A DNA stretch of 47,686 nucleotides from an uncultured bacterium (GTDB taxonomy: Bacteria > UBP6 > UBA1177). The stretch covers positions 1 to 47,686 of the forward strand of contig CAJOFY010000008.1 of the NCBI GenBank assembly GCA_905233945.1, written 5' to 3'. The stretch's first letter is position 1. Each line of letters opens with the position of its first letter. The translations under genes were made by a program, and so were the position numbers. This document shows positions 16,814 to 25,768 of this stretch, one piece after another. Under the pieces are notes generated by a model that had not been told where the DNA came from, did not search any database, and saw nothing but the letters and a program-made list of their open reading frames with translations.

Positions 16814-18667
16814 ATGGGCAATTTAGTAAGAAACGACAAAATCAGGAACGTGGCGATAATCGCTCACGTTGACCACGGCAAAACGACACTTGTAGACGCA
16901 ATGTTCAAGCAGAGCGGCGTATTCCGCGAAGGCGAGATCGTAAACGACAGGATCATGGACAACATGGATCTCGAGCGCGAGCGCGGCATCACGATCGCAG
17001 CGAAAAACTGCTCGGTAGTCTGGAAAGGCGTCAAAATAAACATCATCGACACTCCCGGACACGCTGATTTCGGCGGCGAAGTCGAACGTGCGCTTTTCAT
17101 GGCAGACAGCGCGATACTCCTTGTCGATGCGTCGGAAGGACCGCTTCCGCAGACGAGATTTGTTCTTCGCAAAGCTCTCGAAGCGAAACTTCAGATCATG
17201 GTCGTAATCAATAAAATCGATAGAAAAGATGCTAGACCGCAGGAAGTTCTCAATGAAATCGGCAATCTTTTCATAGATTTAGGTGCCGACGACGAACAGC
17301 TCGACTTCCCTGTTCTCTATGCGATAGGCCGTGACGGAATCGCTCAGGAAACTCTTGAAGAAAAGGGCGAAAACCTTCATATCCTCATGGATAAAATAAT
17401 CGAATTCACGAAAGGCCCGCTTTACGATCCGGAGCAGCCGTTCCAGATGCTCGTCACCGATCTGAGCTACAACGATTATTTGGGCAGGCTCGCAATCGGA
17501 AAAGTCGTAAACGGCAGCGTCCACTGCAACGAGTCGCTTGTCTGCATCAAGGAAAACGACGTTCAGGCACGCCTTAAAGTCTCAAAACTCCAGCTTTATC
17601 AGGGTGTTAAACTTGTCGATGCAGAAATCGTAGAACCAGGTGACATCGTTATTCTTGCCGGAATCGAAGACGTTCACATCGGTGATACCGTTGCAACGAT
17701 CGATCAGCCTGTAGCCCTTCCGAGAATCAAAGTAGACGAGCCGACAGTCAGCATGGTCTTCACGATAAACAACGGTCCTCTTGCAGGAAAAGACGGGAAA
17801 TACGTCCAGCTGCGCAAAATCAAGGAAAGACTGCACAAAGAGACTCTGATGAACGTCTCGGTAAGGCTGGAAGAGCCCGAAACGAACGATTATGTCATCG
17901 TCAAAGGGCGCGGCGAACTTCAGATGGCGATCATCGTCGAGCAGATGAGACGTGAAGGTTTCGAGCTCTGCGTCGGCAGACCGACCGTTATTTACAAAGA
18001 AATCGACGGCAAAAAATATGAGCCGATCGAGCACGTCTACATCGAATGCCACGAAATGTTCACCGGCATCGTCACCGAGAAACTTTCGGCAAGAAAAGGA
18101 AGAATGATAAACCTCGTCAATTCGGCTAACGAACGCGCTTTCATGGAATTTACCGTTCCTTCGCGCGGACTTATCGGATATCGCGACCAGTTTCTCACAG
18201 ATACGAAAGGAACCGGAACTCTCAACACCCTTTTCGAAGGATATGAGGAATACCGCGGCAACTTCCCTGTCAGATTCACTGGCTCGATTGTTTCCGACAG
18301 ACAGGGCGAAGCGATCGCCTACGCGCTTTTCAACCTTGAGCCGCGCGGCGAACTCTTCATCACTCCCGGAATGCCGGTTTACGAAGGAATGATCATCGGC
18401 GAGCACTCGAAAGATCTCGACATCGACGTCAACCCGTGCAAAGCGAAAAAACTCACCAATATGCGCGCTGCCGGAAAAGACGATGCGGTAACGCTCACTC
18501 CGATAAAACCGATGACTTTGGAAAGAGCGATACACTTCATCAACGAAGACGAGCTCGTTGAAGTTACCCCGAATTCGCTCAGACTCAGAAAAACAGTCCT
18601 CTCTGCTGCTCTGCGTCACGCTATGCGCGGCAAAGAATACATGGAAAGCCTCAAGGAAAACAGCTAA
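16814..18667 (+). CDS. typA: Translational GTPase TypA/BipA
   Basis: A ribosome-binding GTPase related to EF-G that helps 50S assembly and stress growth. The 617-residue protein has G1 AHVDHGKTT (17-25), the G2 Thr within RGITIAAK, G3 DTPGH and G4 NKIDR, then the EF-G-like beta-barrel domain. The BipA-specific C-terminal region includes [24 protein letters not shown] precedes the ATG. It is a monocistronic unit divergent from the receiver gene. Confidence 0.96.
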   Translation: MGNLVRNDKIRNVAIIAHVDHGKTTLVDAMFKQSGVFREGEIVNDRIMDNMDLERERGITIAAKNCSVVWKGVKINIIDTPGHADFGGEVERALFMADSAILLVDASEGPLPQTRFVLRKALEAKLQIMVVINKIDRKDARPQEVLNEIGNLFIDLGADDEQLDFPVLYAIGRDGIAQETLEEKGENLHILMDKIIEFTKGPLYDPEQPFQMLVTDLSYNDYLGRLAIGKVVNGSVHCNESLVCIKENDVQARLKVSKLQLYQGVKLVDAEIVEPGDIVILAGIEDVHIGDTVATIDQPVALPRIKVDEPTVSMVFTINNGPLAGKDGKYVQLRKIKERLHKETLMNVSVRLEEPETNDYVIVKGRGELQMAIIVEQMRREGFELCVGRPTVIYKEIDGKKYEPIEHVYIECHEMFTGIVTEKLSARKGRMINLVNSANERAFMEFTVPSRGLIGYRDQFLTDTKGTGTLNTLFEGYEEYRGNFPVRFTGSIVSDRQGEAIAYALFNLEPRGELFITPGMPVYEGMIIGEHSKDLDIDVNPCKAKKLTNMRAAGKDDAVTLTPIKPMTLERAIHFINEDELVEVTPNSLRLRKTVLSAALRHAMRGKEYMESLKENS

Positions 18668-18717
18668 GTTCCAATCATTAAGCAATCAGCATACGCAGTC
18701 TGTATAGCCCTTTCATA

Positions 18718-18745
18718 TTGCAAAAAAAATCGTTCGCGTTATAAC
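18718..18745 (+). promoter_or_regulatory. Promoter for the ArsB/NhaD-type permease
   Basis: TTGCAA (18718-18723), a 16-nt spacer and TATAAC (18740-18745), then AGCGGGTTTTT. Confidence 0.6.
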
Positions 18746-18807
18746 AGCGGGTTTTTCGAGCTGACGCTTTGTAAAAAGTTCAGCCTTCAGATAAATGAGG
18801 TGTGATC

Positions 18808-20163
18808 ATGCTTTTGGCACAAATACTTTCAGTCGTGATTTTTCTTACAATGTTCATTCTCATGGTGACGGAAAAAATCGAACGCCATTTGGTTACGCTC
18901 GGCTGCGCGGTTCTCACGGCGATCCTTGTTTTCGGGCTCGGCCTTCACAGTTTTGACGCGATCATGGAAACGCTTAACATAAAAATAATTCTCACTAAAA
19001 GTTTCTGGTACAGCGCTGGCGATGTTCCAGAGAACTCGACAGGAATCAACTGGGCAACGATATTTTTCATCGCAGGAATGATGGTCATGGTCGAAGGAAT
19101 GGCGGCTTCGGGCTTCTTTCGCTGGCTCTGCATGAGGCTTGCGAAACTTGTTCACTATCGCGTCATCTATATTTTTGTCGCGTTCATGCTGATTTCCTTC
19201 GCCCTTTCGATGTTCATCGACAGCATCACGGTCATTCTTTTCCTTGCTGCGGTAACTGTCGAACTTTCGCGGCTTCTTAAATTCAATCCGGTGAGCATGA
19301 TTCTTGCCGAAATTTTTTGTGCGAACTTAGGTGGTTCGGCAACGATGTGCGGCGATCCGCCCAACATCATAATCGGAACGAGTCTCGGTTATTCCTTCGG
19401 TGATTTCTTTGAACATACCGGAAAAATAGCCTTTATCGGCCTTGCCTTCACGCTCGTTTACTTCATTCTGATGTGCCGTAAGGAATATGTAAGTGCGGGA
19501 AAGGATATCGATATTTCAGCGATTCCGACGCCAAAATCGGCAATAGTCAGCAGAATCGGTTTCAGCAACAGCTGCATAATCTTCTCGATCGCGGTCGTTC
19601 TCCTTGTGACCCACGCCGAAACAGGACTCACGGTTGCGACAATCGGACTCGGGATCGCGCTTCTCACGATTTTTGCAGCACCCAGATACGCGACAAGGAT
19701 TCTGAAACGCGTCGACTACAAGACACTGCTTTTTTTCATCGGACTTTTCTTTGTCGTAGGCGGTTTGGAACAGACCGGAATCCTCAAACTCATCGCCGAT
19801 TTCATCGGAAGAGTCTCCGCCGGAAATGCCTACATTATGATTGCGATAATCATTTGGGTTTCGGCGATCGCCAGTGCCTTCATCGACAACATTCCCTTCG
19901 CCGCGACAATGATTCCCGTCATCAAATCGCTGGCCGCTTCCACCGGAGTTTCGCTTGAAACCATGGCATGGGCGCTTTCGATGGGAACCGACATCGGCGG
20001 CAGCGGAACCCCGATCGGAGCAAGCGCAAACGTAGTCGGGACCTCGGTTTCTGCAAAATCAGGGCACCCTGTCGGCTGGGGCAGATACTGCAAGCTGAGC
20101 GCACCTGCCGCAATAATAGTCGTTGCAATCAGCACGCTTTATATTTTTGTGAAATATCTGTGA
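18808..20163 (+). CDS. ArsB/NhaD-type ion transporter (ion transporter superfamily permease)
   Basis: A polytopic inner-membrane protein of 451 residues with about 11 hydrophobic segments. GDPPNIIIGTSLGYSF in the first half and DNIPFAATMIPVI in the second are the paired re-entrant loop motifs of the ArsB/NhaD/P-protein group. GTDIGGSGTPIGASANVVG near the C-terminus is also characteristic. Known members move Na+ against H+, arsenite, or organic anions. No arsenic genes lie nearby, so Na+/H+ exchange is one reasonable guess, not shown. The ATG at 18808 is preferred over a GTG six nt upstream because GAGG then sits 7 nt away. Confidence 0.8.
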   Translation: MLLAQILSVVIFLTMFILMVTEKIERHLVTLGCAVLTAILVFGLGLHSFDAIMETLNIKIILTKSFWYSAGDVPENSTGINWATIFFIAGMMVMVEGMAASGFFRWLCMRLAKLVHYRVIYIFVAFMLISFALSMFIDSITVILFLAAVTVELSRLLKFNPVSMILAEIFCANLGGSATMCGDPPNIIIGTSLGYSFGDFFEHTGKIAFIGLAFTLVYFILMCRKEYVSAGKDIDISAIPTPKSAIVSRIGFSNSCIIFSIAVVLLVTHAETGLTVATIGLGIALLTIFAAPRYATRILKRVDYKTLLFFIGLFFVVGGLEQTGILKLIADFIGRVSAGNAYIMIAIIIWVSAIASAFIDNIPFAATMIPVIKSLAASTGVSLETMAWALSMGTDIGGSGTPIGASANVVGTSVSAKSGHPVGWGRYCKLSAPAAIIVVAISTLYIFVKYL

Positions 20164-20185
20164 TCGGAAACTGCTGAAAAAATCG

Positions 20186-20204
20186 ACAGCCTGCTGTAGT
20201 TTTT
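20186..20204 (+). terminator. Weak possible terminator after the permease gene
   Basis: A short hairpin, ACAG-CCTG-CTGT (20186-20197), is followed by AGTTTTT. The stem is only 4-5 bp. Confidence 0.3.
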
Positions 20205-20211
20205 GCTGATT

Positions 20212-22626
20212 CTATTTCAAAAACCCGTATTTATAGACTTTTTCCGCGATTTTATCGGCAAGAATTTTCATTTTGCCGCGTAAATCCGCAATTAACCGGG
20301 AATAAGTTTCATCATCAGATTTTGCGTTCATTCTGCCGTTTGTCTCGCCCTGGAAATATTTTCTTATGTCGTAAAAGGAGGCATCCGGATTGGCGTTTTT
20401 CTGTTTGTGATAGTATTTCCAAAGATTCAGACCGGCATTGTAAACGGCCTGCGATTCTTCAGTAAAAACGACTTTTTCAAATTTAGAAGTCTCTGCAACT
20501 GGTTTTAACTCTTCAAAACCGCTTCGTATCTCATGAGTTGATGATGCATCGGTTTTTTTAATTTTTCCGGCAATAAAATCACTCATAAAACGGGATTTAA
20601 ATGCTTTTGTGCAACCAATCTGCCTTTCAGAAAACGGAATCCAATAATTCACGCCGTATTCCGACGAAATACGGTTCTGACCGTGAAACAGCGTAAAAAT
20701 CAGACAATCCGATTGGAACTCGACATCGTTTTTCCAACCATTGTTTGGAAACAAAAATTGATCCCGGTCGTTGAGCCAAGTTGGTTCGATGCACAAACGC
20801 ACGGCAAAATAAATAGCAGCAGAAATAATATTTTGTGTGCAAATCAAGAGTTTGCTGTTGTGTCCCATCTGCTCTGTTCCAGCCAAAATAGCTGTATAAT
20901 TTCGCTGTTGAAAATCGTTTGCCGTATAGTTTAAAAGACCAATAATTTCAGCATTTTTATCTGTTTTGAATTTTGCGATCCAATTATTCATAAATCTATC
21001 TTTATCGGAAACAAAAATCTTTTTCTTTGGAAGTTGATTTCCTTTTGAGTCAAAAACATCTGCGTCAATTTCCTTAAAATTTTCTTTTTTTTGTAAATCC
21101 CAAATATGAAAACCAATCGGAAAATCGCCTGTGACATTATCAAAAGTATTACCTGGAACAATAAAGAGTTTTTCGAGTTTTGCCTGAAAAACATTTCTGA
21201 ATTTTTCAAAATTCGGAGCCTGCAAAATCTTTAATTTTGAAAACTGTGCCAGTTTCCAACACTGGACTTCTTTATAAATGCGAATAAAAAACTGTGCATA
21301 CAATTCATTGCCAGCATTAGCAAGTAAATCACGATATTTTTCTTCTGTTTTACTCTTTTTAACACCACTTCTATCGCTTTTGCGATTATCTGTCTCCGCA
21401 TACGGCGGATTGATATAAATCACCATTTTTTTTCTTTTGTTTTCATCATTAAGAATTTCGCTCAATTCTTCCGGCAACTTATCAAAATCATCATTCAGAA
21501 AGTCAAACTGAAAAATATGATTTTCAAACATATTCCAGCCGTTGCGGATGCGGTCAACCATGACATCAACATCCGCTTTATCAAGCGTCGAAGCCCAGAC
21601 ATTGTCATAATTCGCAAGACCGTTGAGCAAATTTCCAGTTCCGGCGCAGCAATCCCAGATGTAGTATTCATCCTGCCAGTTTTCGCCAAGAACATCAGCC
21701 AAATACTGCTGAGATTTTTCGACCCAGATTTTTGGTGTAAAAAATGAGCCTTTCCGCTCACGGACATCCTGAGGAACCAGCAGATCTCTACGACCGATGA
21801 TGTAATCCCAGTATTCCGATTTCGGAGGCCTTTCATATTTCGCCCAAAATTCACGGTGCGCTTTCTGCTCGTCTTTAAAGCCTGCCGATTTATAGTATTC
21901 AAAACCCGACTCATCGATCTTTTTGGCAACTTCATATTTTGTTTTTTTCAGAACGACAAAAAGACTTTCTTTAAGAGATTCATTGTTACTTGAAAGCAAG
22001 TCTGCAAGAAAAAAATCAGCAGGAATAATCCCTGATTTTTTCGCTACTTCCCAATCAATGGAAATAGAATCTTTTACAGCATCCAGCCACTTCTGAAAGA
22101 CTGCAGGAAAATTATTTTTTGTAACCTGAGCCTTGCCGCCGCCGCCGACCTTGAGTTTTTTTATAAACTTGGCAAGTTCCTTGGAATCTGTTTCATATCT
22201 GTAAATAATCTTGTTTTCTTCTAAAGTTTTTCTACACAAAGCATAAAGCCGCTTGAATTCCTGTGTTTCATGGTCAGACGGCGTTACATTCCAGTTAAAA
22301 TCGTTTCTGTAAAACACTTCCTGAATCCTGTGGTATTCAATAAAAGCGATTTTCTCACCGTCGAAAGCGCCGATGTAAGGCGGAGGCATGTAACCTTTAT
22401 CTTTCTGTTTTCCGATTGTCAGAATCAGTTGTACAAAACTTTCATAAATATCGTGATTTTTCCCTCTTTTGGCTTCCGCCCAGAGAACAGAAGAATATTC
22501 CGGAGTGCCTTCAGGCAAAACAACAACAAAATCAATATTTCCTAAAATGGTAGTGAAATAATCACCGAAAAAATCCTCACGGACAGCGTTTTTAAGGGCT
22601 TCTTCACGCAAATTTAAATAGTTCAT
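20212..22626 (-). CDS. Type IIG-like restriction-modification enzyme (nuclease-adenine methylase fusion)
   Basis: An 804-residue protein. The N-terminus has a PD-(D/E)XK-like nuclease pattern, Asp32 in IDFVVV and Glu51-x-Lys53 in LWAEAKRG. A helical linker follows, then an N6-adenine methyltransferase core with motif I DCCAGTGNL (325-333) and motif IV NPPY (406-409). The C-terminal half probably recognises the DNA target; it includes VNYWIPFSERQIG. One polypeptide would thus cut and methylate, as in type IIG enzymes. The gene is visibly more AT-rich than the housekeeping neighbours and sits beside a tandem ORF6N gene, suggesting a transferred defence islet. The ATG is preceded by GGAGAAG. Whether it is active and which site it recognises cannot be read here. 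Confidence 0.78.
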   Translation of the reverse strand: MNYLNLREEALKNAVREDFFGDYFTTILGNIDFVVVLPEGTPEYSSVLWAEAKRGKNHDIYESFVQLILTIGKQKDKGYMPPPYIGAFDGEKIAFIEYHRIQEVFYRNDFNWNVTPSDHETQEFKRLYALCRKTLEENKIIYRYETDSKELAKFIKKLKVGGGGKAQVTKNNFPAVFQKWLDAVKDSISIDWEVAKKSGIIPADFFLADLLSSNNESLKESLFVVLKKTKYEVAKKIDESGFEYYKSAGFKDEQKAHREFWAKYERPPKSEYWDYIIGRRDLLVPQDVRERKGSFFTPKIWVEKSQQYLADVLGENWQDEYYIWDCCAGTGNLLNGLANYDNVWASTLDKADVDVMVDRIRNGWNMFENHIFQFDFLNDDFDKLPEELSEILNDENKRKKMVIYINPPYAETDNRKSDRSGVKKSKTEEKYRDLLANAGNELYAQFFIRIYKEVQCWKLAQFSKLKILQAPNFEKFRNVFQAKLEKLFIVPGNTFDNVTGDFPIGFHIWDLQKKENFKEIDADVFDSKGNQLPKKKIFVSDKDRFMNNWIAKFKTDKNAEIIGLLNYTANDFQQRNYTAILAGTEQMGHNSKLLICTQNIISAAIYFAVRLCIEPTWLNDRDQFLFPNNGWKNDVEFQSDCLIFTLFHGQNRISSEYGVNYWIPFSERQIGCTKAFKSRFMSDFIAGKIKKTDASSTHEIRSGFEELKPVAETSKFEKVVFTEESQAVYNAGLNLWKYYHKQKNANPDASFYDIRKYFQGETNGRMNAKSDDETYSRLIADLRGKMKILADKIAEKVYKYGFLK

Positions 22627-22653
22627 TTTCTTCTCCGATCCAAAAACTTTTGC

Positions 22654-22682
22654 ACTATAAAAAATCCCCTTTCTTATTGCAA
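22654..22682 (-). promoter_or_regulatory. Candidate promoter of the type IIG-like gene
   Basis: TTGCAA (22677-22682), a 17-nt spacer and TATAGT (22654-22659) on the minus strand. Confidence 0.45.
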
Positions 22683-22886
22683 TAGCGTAAATATCTAATT
22701 TTATTGGATGATTTTGAAATTTAGCTATTAGGCAATATTGAATCTGAGAATGATGAAATGCGAGTAGTGATTGCGTTGCTACGCCACGAAAAGACGATAA
22801 TTTTTAATTTAAAATCAAAATTTGTTGATAATTTTTAAAATTTAATCACAATATAAATGTTGAAAACTTATTTTTGGTCTTTAAAG
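22683..22886. other. AT-rich divergent intergenic region
   Basis: Separates the restriction-modification and ORF6N genes. It is strongly AT-rich with no clear ORF, hairpin or strong rightward promoter. Confidence 0.4.
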
Positions 22887-24287
22887 ATGAAAAACAAGAT
22901 AGTAATTCACAACGAAAACGATTTGCGGTCAAAAATCTACACGATCCGCGGAATGCGCGTAATGCTCGACTTCGATTTGGCGGAAATATACGGCTATTCA
23001 GTCAAGGCTTTTAATCAGCAAGTCAAGAATAATATTGAAAAATTTGATGAAGATTTCAGATTTCAGTTGAATGGATATGAAACTCAAAATTTGCGGTCAA
23101 AATTTTTGACCGCAAATTTCAGTACCATGAGCAGAACCAATCCTTACGCTTTCACAGAGCAGGGAATCTACATGCTGATGACAGTTCTTCGAGGCGATTT
23201 GGCTATTAAACAGAGCAAAATCTTGATCCGACTTTTTAAAACGATGAAGGATTTCATCATTGAAAGGGAAAATCTCATCGGCTCGGACGAAGTCGCGAGG
23301 CTCGCGATTCAAACTTCGCAAAACACGAAAGATATTGCGGAAATTAAAGAATATATTCATGGTTTTAGTCCGATTGAAATCCAAAATGATTTTTTGTCTT
23401 TAAACGGAAAAATTGTTGAAGCGGATAAAGATCAACCCCAACTCGACATTGAAAGCAAAATATTAGTTATTCGCGGTCAGAATGTGATGATTGACCGCGA
23501 CTTAGCGGAACTTTACGGAGTAGAAACAAAGGTTTTGAATCAGGCGGTAAAAAGAAATATCGAGCGGTTTCCGCCGGATTTTCTATTTGTGCTTAATAAT
23601 ATTGAAAAAGAAGAACTGGTCACAATTTGTGACCGGTTCATTCCGTTAAAACATTCTTCCTCTAATCCTCATGCCTTTACTGAACATGGAATAGCAATGC
23701 TTTCTTCGGTTTTGAGAAGCCAGAACGCAGTAGAAGTAAACATTCAGATTATGCGTGCTTTTATCGCTTTACGCCGGTTTTTGCAGAACAATTCTAAAAT
23801 TTTCACTGAAATTGACTACTTAAAAAGGCATGCGATTGAATCTGACAAAAAAATTGATGAACTTTTCGACAAAATGGACAGATACAAAATTGAAGACAAT
23901 CAGGGAATTTTTTTCCAAGGTCAGATTTTCGATGCTTATGCAAAATTCGAAGCGTTTATTGTCGAGGCTGAAAAAGAGATTGTTCTGATTGATAACTATG
24001 TCGATTTGACGGTTCTGGAACGCTTGGCGAGGAAGAAAAATGGCGTAAAAGTTAGGATCTACACTTGTCCCAAAACGAAAATCACACCTTTGGATATTCA
24101 AAAATTCAACGAACAATATCCGACACTTGAGCTGAACCATACAGAAAAAATCCACGACCGCTTTTTAATAATTGACGGAAAAATCCTTTACCACATCGGA
24201 GCTTCACTCAAGGATCTTGGCAAAAAATGCTTTGGATTTGAAATCATGGATTCGTCGTGGATTCAAGAAATTATGCGGAATTTGTGA
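22887..24287 (+). CDS. Tandem ORF6N-domain protein with degenerate phospholipase-D-like C-terminus
   Basis: A 466-residue protein built from two ORF6N DNA-binding domains. The first has YTIRGMRVMLDFDLAEIYG and NPYAFTEQGIYML; the second has LVIRGQNVMIDRDLAELYG and NPHAFTEHGIAMLS. Coiled linkers join them. The C-terminal part contains HDRFLIIDG followed by YHIGASLKDLGKK. This resembles an HKD (phospholipase D/nuclease) motif with Arg in place of Lys. ORF6N domains are usual in phage antirepressors and mobile DNA. The frame extends 30 nt upstream to another ATG (22857). The internal ATG at 22887 starts closer to the domain, but neither has a strong Shine-Dalgarno sequence. It diverges from the restriction-modification gene, with similar AT-rich composition. 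Confidence 0.75.
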   Translation: MKNKIVIHNENDLRSKIYTIRGMRVMLDFDLAEIYGYSVKAFNQQVKNNIEKFDEDFRFQLNGYETQNLRSKFLTANFSTMSRTNPYAFTEQGIYMLMTVLRGDLAIKQSKILIRLFKTMKDFIIERENLIGSDEVARLAIQTSQNTKDIAEIKEYIHGFSPIEIQNDFLSLNGKIVEADKDQPQLDIESKILVIRGQNVMIDRDLAELYGVETKVLNQAVKRNIERFPPDFLFVLNNIEKEELVTICDRFIPLKHSSSNPHAFTEHGIAMLSSVLRSQNAVEVNIQIMRAFIALRRFLQNNSKIFTEIDYLKRHAIESDKKIDELFDKMDRYKIEDNQGIFFQGQIFDAYAKFEAFIVEAEKEIVLIDNYVDLTVLERLARKKNGVKVRIYTCPKTKITPLDIQKFNEQYPTLELNHTEKIHDRFLIIDGKILYHIGASLKDLGKKCFGFEIMDSSWIQEIMRNL

Positions 24288-24292
24288 TTGAT

Positions 24293-24985
24293 CTAACCTT
24301 CCCTGAAATCGAACTTTTCCAGCTGATCCCAGTTTCTGTTTTCGCACCAGTAAACGGTTCTTTCCGTCACGTCATAAACCATGGATACGACTGTCGGGCA
24401 CACTGTCTGTGAAACTTCCTTGAGTATTGCGAAACAGTCTGCGACATCAAAATCGTCATTTGCCGCCTCAAGCATGGCGACTGCTTTCTGATAACGGTCC
24501 CAGCCCATCCACGGATGAGTTTCGCTGTCCATTTTGTAAGGTGAAAAGTTCGTCATCACCTTGTATTCCGGTTTCTCAAAATACATGCAGCCCTGCCCCG
24601 GAACGATTTGAAGAAGATTCCCGTCCTTATCGGAAAGCGACGACATGAAGGTAATGCCCGGCACACTGCAAATTCTGCCAGTTTCAGCGATTTTCCTGAT
24701 TTCCTGAAGTGTTTTTTTCATAAGAAGAAGATCGATATCAAGCAGAACGATGTGCTCTTCCCCGCCTGCGGGATCGCTCCTTTTGTCAAAAGGCCAGCAG
24801 GTCGGCATTCCCACGAAATCACCGCGCGAATTCGCCCCGAAAAGAGGCATCCACCCTTCTTTCGCGTCGTTAATTTCGATATATACGCCGGTTTTCTCCT
24901 TCCGAACGCGGTATTCCATATTGAGAATATCGAGATTCCAGCCGACTATCGTCTTTTTTCTGTTTGAAATGATACTTGTGCACAT
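24293..24985 (-). CDS. Ntn-hydrolase of the choloylglycine hydrolase / penicillin V acylase type
   Basis: A 230-residue protein starting Met-Cys-Thr-Ser, so removal of Met exposes the N-terminal Cys nucleophile of linear amide C-N hydrolases. GWNLDI (15-20) parallels the GRNMD block of bile salt hydrolases and penicillin V acylases, and TNFSPY fits the substrate-pocket Asn region. At 230 residues it is shorter than typical bile salt hydrolases (~320), so it is a divergent member and the substrate is unknown. It lies 11 nt after pyrE in the same direction with no clear ribosome binding site, so translation is probably coupled. The start is fixed by the required Cys2. Confidence 0.72.
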   Translation of the reverse strand: MCTSIISNRKKTIVGWNLDILNMEYRVRKEKTGVYIEINDAKEGWMPLFGANSRGDFVGMPTCWPFDKRSDPAGGEEHIVLLDIDLLLMKKTLQEIRKIAETGRICSVPGITFMSSLSDKDGNLLQIVPGQGCMYFEKPEYKVMTNFSPYKMDSETHPWMGWDRYQKAVAMLEAANDDFDVADCFAILKEVSQTVCPTVVSMVYDVTERTVYWCENRNWDQLEKFDFREG

Positions 24986-24996
24986 AAGTGTAAATT

Positions 24997-25671
24997 TTAC
25001 TTCGCGCCGTAGATTTTGTAGTAATCTTCGATCCTGGATTTCATTTCATCGTCGATGAGGACTTTGCCGTTAACTTTGCGGCCGTAGAGATATTCGACGA
25101 CTTCCGCCATGTTTACGATGGAAAAAGTTTTCATTCCGAAATCGTCACGAATTTCATCAAGTGCGCTTTTGTCGCCGGTTCCGCGTTCCATTCTGTTGAC
25201 CGATACCGAAAGTGCCGCAAGCTCGATGTCAGCCGCCGCTTTGAGAAGCGGAACTGTCTCGCGGATGCTCGTTCCGGCAGTGGTAACGTCTTCGATTATG
25301 AGGACCCTGTCACCTTTCTGAAGTTTGTGACCGATGAGATTCCCGCCTTCACCGTGATCTTTGACCTCTTTTCTGTTGAAGCAGAAGGAGACATTCTTGC
25401 CGAATTTCGAGCTGAGGGCAATAGAAGCCGAAACTGCAAGCGGAATCCCTTTGTAAGCCGGCCCGAAAAGGACATCGAACTCCCCTTTCGTGTTTTCCAT
25501 GATCGATTCGGCGTAAAATTCACCGAGTTTCGCGATCTGCTCGCCCGTTCTGTATTTGCCGGTATTTACGAAAAACGGGGTCTTTCTGCCGCTTTTTGTG
25601 ACAAAATCTCCGAAAGTGAGAACTTCGCACGCAACCATAAAATCAATGAAATCATGTTTGTAGTTATTCAT
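24997..25671 (-). CDS. pyrE: Orotate phosphoribosyltransferase
   Basis: Joins orotate to PRPP to give orotidine 5'-phosphate in pyrimidine synthesis. The 224-residue protein has GPAYKGIPLA, the flexible-loop segment FNRKEVKDHGEGGNLIG, and the PRPP signature VLIIEDVTTAGTSIRE. An upstream in-frame TTG overlaps the GGAGG site, so the ATG at 25671 is the true start. It has a strong promoter and is followed closely by the Ntn-hydrolase gene. Confidence 0.95.
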   Translation of the reverse strand: MNNYKHDFIDFMVACEVLTFGDFVTKSGRKTPFFVNTGKYRTGEQIAKLGEFYAESIMENTKGEFDVLFGPAYKGIPLAVSASIALSSKFGKNVSFCFNRKEVKDHGEGGNLIGHKLQKGDRVLIIEDVTTAGTSIRETVPLLKAAADIELAALSVSVNRMERGTGDKSALDEIRDDFGMKTFSIVNMAEVVEYLYGRKVNGKVLIDDEMKSRIEDYYKIYGAK

Positions 25672-25701
25672 ATTTACCTCCAATTAAGGTTAAACCGGTG
25701 G

Positions 25702-25729
25702 ATTATAGCGAAAAACTGATTGAAAACAA
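25702..25729 (-). promoter_or_regulatory. Promoter for pyrE
   Basis: TTGTTT (25724-25729), a 16-nt spacer and perfect TATAAT (25702-25707) on the minus strand, then CCACCGGTTT. Confidence 0.7.
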
Positions 25730-25768
25730 GGGGAAAAACGGATCACTTTCCGGCTGCCGGCAGTAATC

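Noticed and set aside
17582-18685. Long minus-strand open frame (367 codons) opposite typA
   Set aside because: Antisense to a clear TypA gene; composition mirrors the complementary codons and no motif is visible.
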